Position numbers and translations under genes: made by a program. From Saccopteryx bilineata (taxonomy: Eukaryota > Chordata > Mammalia > Chiroptera > Emballonuridae): a stretch of 64,000 bases of DNA. The notes under the pieces were generated by a model, which was not told the origin of the DNA, ran no database searches, and worked only from the letters and a program-made list of their open reading frames with translations. Numbering within the stretch: the stretch's first letter is position 1; every line of letters starts with the position of its first letter. Positions 59,561-64,000 of this stretch are shown here, piece after piece. Location of the stretch: assembly GCF_036850765.1 (NCBI RefSeq), contig NC_089501.1:15786997-15850996 (forward strand), written 5' to 3'.

Positions 59561-61889
59561 AACTAAAACTTACACGCCTGAATGGATGGCTATTTTAACT
59601 TTCCAATGAGATAGCTCAAAAGATCTTTGGGAGAGTGTAGGATTTTCTATAGAAAGCCCCTCTATATTCATTTACAAAAACAAATGAATTATCAATGTTT
59701 CAAAGCTATATACTATAGAATGTGGGGCATATAATGTATCCTAGAATATTTTCAAAGGAGGAGTTGCCAATTGCCTGTCAGTCATAGAGAGCTGTTAGTA
59801 GTTTGTTCAAGAAACATCTGGTTTGGCAAAAGAGCTTCTCACTGAAACTGTCAAGGCGCTAAGTGACCACAGGAATGATTTGTTAGATGAAATCATTAAA
59901 TATAAATCAATTGAATCAGGGAATAACTGTCAAAAATAATGATTTTTTACCTTCAGAATTATTGGTCATAACCTATTCTTTTGAACAATCATTAGACAGC
60001 TAAACCAATTAATTGTCTACTGCTGCTCTCAGTTCATGACAATAAAACTATGTCATCAATGTATGAGAGGGATATTTTTCTTTCTCTCTGTAGCTGGAGA
60101 ATGTGCTTTCAAATCATCGTAAGGGGGTTTTATTTCATTATAATATAAATTTTAAAAGGTTTAAACTATGGTCTGATCTTTTAGGGAGCTTTTTACAGAT
60201 CCCAGTCTGAGGGTGGCACTAAAGAGCGGGTTCTGTGGAAGAGTTACCAGGTTGGGGCACAGGCTTAACCTATGATTGTTTCTGGTTGGCAGAGTTGAAG
60301 GCCAAGGACAGTCAACCATCTTTCATTTTGTACCAGAATGGCTGCTTGTGTGACCAATACTATGTTGTGTTTTATTCTTGACATACATCTTTACAAGGTG
60401 ATTAGAGAGGGGATGATAAAGATTATAAGCTCTCCTCGTGCTCTGTTAGACTAAAAATTAGACTTGAGTAATTGTACAAATTATATGGAAAGTCTAACAA
60501 CAAATGTGAATCTAGTTCTAGATTAGTAAAGAATTGCTTATGTTTACAAATGAAATAAATACTACAGAATGTCACACTCAGCCAGACAGTAGCACCCCTA
60601 GACTTAATAAAGACCCATACATAAGCTTTCAAGAATTAGAAACCTTCAGTGAGCATGAACAAATCCATATACTAAACAATGATAACAGAACGCAGAAAAA
60701 GAAATCTGCTTGGCGCAGTGGGATCTGGACCTCAGCACTCTTTATCAGACGAGTTTGTCCCCAATTACACCTAAATGTTTAATGTTTAATTAAGATAATA
60801 AAGGCCAACAATGTCATCCAAGGAGATTTAATCACTAACATTATTATCAAAGAACATTTAGTGAAAAAAAATAAAATATGTAAGTAAAAATGCTTTAAAA
60901 AGCATAATATAGTGTGAATTTAAACTTTAAAAAAATACACAGGTATGCCTATAAAAACACTGCAGAAGTTGTCACAAAGATATTTTATTTGCTGGTTTAT
61001 TGAAGAGTTAAAGTGAAGGGAAATGAGTAAAATCATTTGGTCATATTTCAAAATCCATCCTAAGACGTATAGTATGCAGACCCAGGCAAACCTGTGCACA
61101 CACCAACCAAGGAGGGGTGTATGAGCGAATATCCTCAGAATCTTCTCTCCTGTGCATTACTGGTTTCTGGCATCAGCTGTTTTTAATAAGGAGTTTTCTA
61201 CATGAGTTGTCATAACTGATCCTAGAAGGATAACATGGAGGAGACAGCCCCCCTCTGCAACACTGACCCTGGCAGAGCATGGCACTCTGTGGATAATCAG
61301 GCTGCACAGAGCAGTTCTCAACTGTACTGCAGTTGTTTATCTGTGTGCCCCACTGTACAGCTGTGCTCATTATTTCTTGATGAGGGAGTGTCTGGAGAAA
61401 CCCAGCCTCTGGTCCCGTGTGGAAGCCGCCGTGTAGAAACGTGTGTCATTTCCACTGAACAAAGGGAGGGCATCGGGGTTGGTTTGGGGAGACCAAGTAA
61501 TTTTATATCCTTGCCGCAATATTTATCACATGGTACGGGTATGTGTGAAGGGAAGGGTGGCCACTCTGAGGTTGCTGAGAGCATGTGCGTGCACGCACCT
61601 GTGAGTCTGCGTGTTTGTGCTGGTGGGTGAGCTCATGGGTACGAAGAGGATGCAGGTGGTTTGGTCCATAGGAACAGAGAGCTTGAGCAGTGCATGGCCC
61701 ACCCATGATCCTATTTCAAAAGGCATAGAAAAAGGCAGGCTTGGTTTTGTTTGCTTGTTTCTGATGGTGGTGGCGGGGGTGGAGGCGCAAATATTGGGCT
61801 CATTTGAGCCTGTTTGTGCTTCCAGAAATCAGGCAGCACAGTAAGCAGAGCTGGCTCAGGGCTGAGTCCTGATAATCCTGAGTGAAGGA
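59561..61889. other. Intergenic, low in recognisable repeats
   Basis: No SINE, LINE or transposon stands out. Small open frames are isolated. Confidence 0.5.
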
Positions 61890-61931
61890 GTGTGGTGGTG
61901 GTGGTGGTGGTGTGTGTGTATGTGTGTGTAT
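61890..61931. repeat. (GTG)n/(GT)n compound microsatellite
   Basis: Six to seven GTG units pass into GT and TATG units. Confidence 0.95.
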
Positions 61932-63827
61932 ATCCCTATTTCTATTGTGAGAATCCCTTGTTAAGAGGCCTTGAGTGGGAAATCGAGTAGGGATTGTAGT
62001 CTGGTATCCTTTTTAGAGGAGAAAAACTTGTGAAGAACACATCAGCTGACAGAGGGCTTCCTTCTGCTGATCGATCCGACCTGGCTGAAAGCCGTCTCCC
62101 CAGTGCAGTATTTATGGCGCTTTGGGCTGCGGCATTGAAGCTTTGCCTCATTTTAGGTATTCATAGAGGAGCTGGTTTTTATAAGAACAAAAAAAAAATG
62201 TATTCTTGAGGTCAGGCTTTCCTTTTTGTTCTTTAAGATTTCTTGAAAAGATTTAAGGAGGTTAAACGGTTGCTATATGACCAACTGAGTAAATAAAACA
62301 GCCTTTGTGAAAACACCATGACGCACGTCCAGTGGTTTCTGCATGAATCGAATGTATGCTTTCAAAACATAATTGATATTCTGAGGTGGGGTGATGGCTT
62401 GGTTCCCATCAGTGTACTGAATGGACTACTGCCAGCCTGTAAGAGATAATGATTAAATCAAAAGGACTAACACCAGCAGAGGAGTACAAAGAATCCGTAT
62501 TAAAATACCAGCACACACTTGAGTTTTGGAATTATTTATAACCTTAAAATTCAAAAGAAATTGACAGGGTGCACATATGAGCACATACAGATGACTTATC
62601 CAGCAAATGAAAACTCGGTTTTTTACTGGCTTAGGAAAAATGGAAATTCTTAGGTGGAATTATAGACCTCCATTAGGAAGATGGTGATGATTTGCCTGGT
62701 CTTGGAAATAGTATAAATAAATAGCATGAATAAGAAAGAGCAATTCATAAATGGAGGCCTTCTTTTTTTCCCTTTCTCTTTTTCTTAGCATATGTTTTTT
62801 TAAAAGTAACTCAGAAAGTAAAACATACAATTTATCGATAGAATGTGTTGCAGAAGAATCTTTCTTTTTGAGTTTGCAGGTCCTATGGGAAGAAATGCAA
62901 GATTCTTTTAGGTATAGAAAAGCATTGGAGTATGATGGCAGAGCCTAAATAATGTCCTATTTTTAGCCAGGGAGGGGCTTCCATATGTCCCTTGTGTACC
63001 ACCGTAAGAACGAATGTACAAATACTTTCATGACTTTGGGCTGTCTTTCTCTAAATGTTTTTGTTCTGTCAGTGGTGTGAAGAAGAAAAAAAGAACGTGT
63101 AACTCATAAAAATCACATTTCTCCATTTCATTTCAAGTACAATTTTTGTTCCAGAGACATATTTAAAGTGGAGACAAAATATGTTTTATGTTCCCATTCA
63201 TCTTTAAAATAGCCTCGCGACACTGTTAACTTGAGACTGGACAATTACTTGGCACATAACCCATGCAGACACCAACCTTGACAGAATTAAACGGAATCCT
63301 TCTCCAAGGGTGAGGTGTTCTTGAACAATTCATCAGGAGCATTAGAAACAAGTGCACTCTTTTTCTATCCCTCATGCTTGCCAACCTTCTTGCCTGCCCA
63401 TTTTCACGTGTTATAAATGGTTTTGTTTGTTTCATGTTGCCTGTTTTATTTCCACATTATTTCTTCCTTGTGGCTCACATCAGTTTAGCAGATATGGGCA
63501 TATTTCACATATGTGTAATTCATATCCCTTCAGAGCATTTTTCTTATATTTTTAGGGGGAGCTTATTTGATATTAACAATCACCTACACAATTTTTCAAA
63601 TGTCATAAACCTTGTAGAAAAGAGCCTTTATTTAGCTCACTTTTCTGCTCTTGCTGAACAATACGCATTCTCTGAGCATGGATTACTGATATGAAGAACA
63701 GCCTTTTTCTCAGCCCAATGCTGTGCCTTACCTTATGCTCAAGTAACCAAATTAATGACTTACCTACTTGGGAGACTGTTGGTTGCCATTGTGAAGCCTT
63801 AAGGGACAAAGTAGAAACATCCTTCTC

Positions 63828-63830
<3 letters not shown>
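61932..63830. other. Intergenic, repeat-poor, possibly conserved non-coding
   Basis: Balanced, non-repetitive sequence without a coding frame, including TA-rich and CG-containing pieces around 62.0-62.5 kb. Conservation is a guess from its unique look and needs alignment. Confidence 0.35.

Positions 63831-63872
<42 letters not shown>
63831..63872. repeat. (CA)n microsatellite
   Basis: About 21 CA units, followed by a short imperfect CA-rich piece. Confidence 0.97.
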
Positions 63873-63874
<2 letters not shown>

Positions 63875-64000
63875 ATTCACACACATTATATCCTTACTTT
63901 ATTATTTCAGCATGTAAAGAACTGAGAGTATGATCCTAAAAATGTCCTTACATCTGTGATGTCCTTTAACTGCTTCCCCCAACCTCTTGCCTAAGAAAAC

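Overview
The window looks like mammalian, most probably bat, nuclear DNA. It is AT-rich with one CpG island, one recognisable exon of a vertebrate Golgi gene, and dense interspersed repeats. The young repeats are tRNA-derived SINEs that all begin with a 'CCTGGCC/CCTGACC..GGCTCAG/GGCGCAG' tRNA-like head, as in bat VES and Rhinolophus Rhin-type SINEs. With the hAT and mariner MITEs they point to a bat, with horseshoe or leaf-nosed bats my best guess. The species assignment rests on memory of repeat families and was not searched.

The only gene I can support is MAN1A1 (Golgi alpha-1,2-mannosidase IA). Its first coding exon lies on the minus strand at 7687-8247 inside a CpG island of about 1.8 kb (roughly 7690-9470). 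The rest of the gene lies to the left, so bases 1-7686 are the start of MAN1A1 intron 1. The putative promoter is at about 8250-9480. From about 9.5 kb to 64 kb there is no convincing protein-coding exon. In other mammals, as I recall, the region upstream of MAN1A1 is a gene desert, and this matches.

The intergenic part is built from five classes of repeat. (1) SINEs, many with clear target-site duplications (TSDs). (2) 3' pieces of L1 and old L2/CR1 LINEs. (3) Retroviral LTRs: a pair of solo LTRs of one family at 45.5-47.0 kb (+) and 50.3-50.9 kb (-), each with a 5-bp TSD, another LTR at 15.2-15.7 kb, and an old MaLR LTR at 27.2-27.6 kb. (4) DNA transposons: a hAT MITE with a perfect 8-bp TSD at 26.6-26.9 kb; two near-identical 0.6-kb mariner-like elements at 36.9 and 48.0 kb that keep a piece of transposase; a 128-bp MITE at 44.7 kb; a Tigger remnant; MER5A and MER20 remnants. 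(5) Microsatellites.

The most interesting element is a roughly 2.0-kb DNA transposon at 31,871-33,861. Its termini are diverged long inverted repeats ending in CACTGGGG-like bases, flanked by a possible 4-bp TSD. Between them is a broken, intronless, cysteine-rich protein gene. I recognise it as an uncharacterised family common in invertebrate genomes but cannot name it. No CRISPR, operon, tRNA or rRNA gene is present. I found no evidence for a functional novel system; most of the window is ordinary gene-desert sequence.
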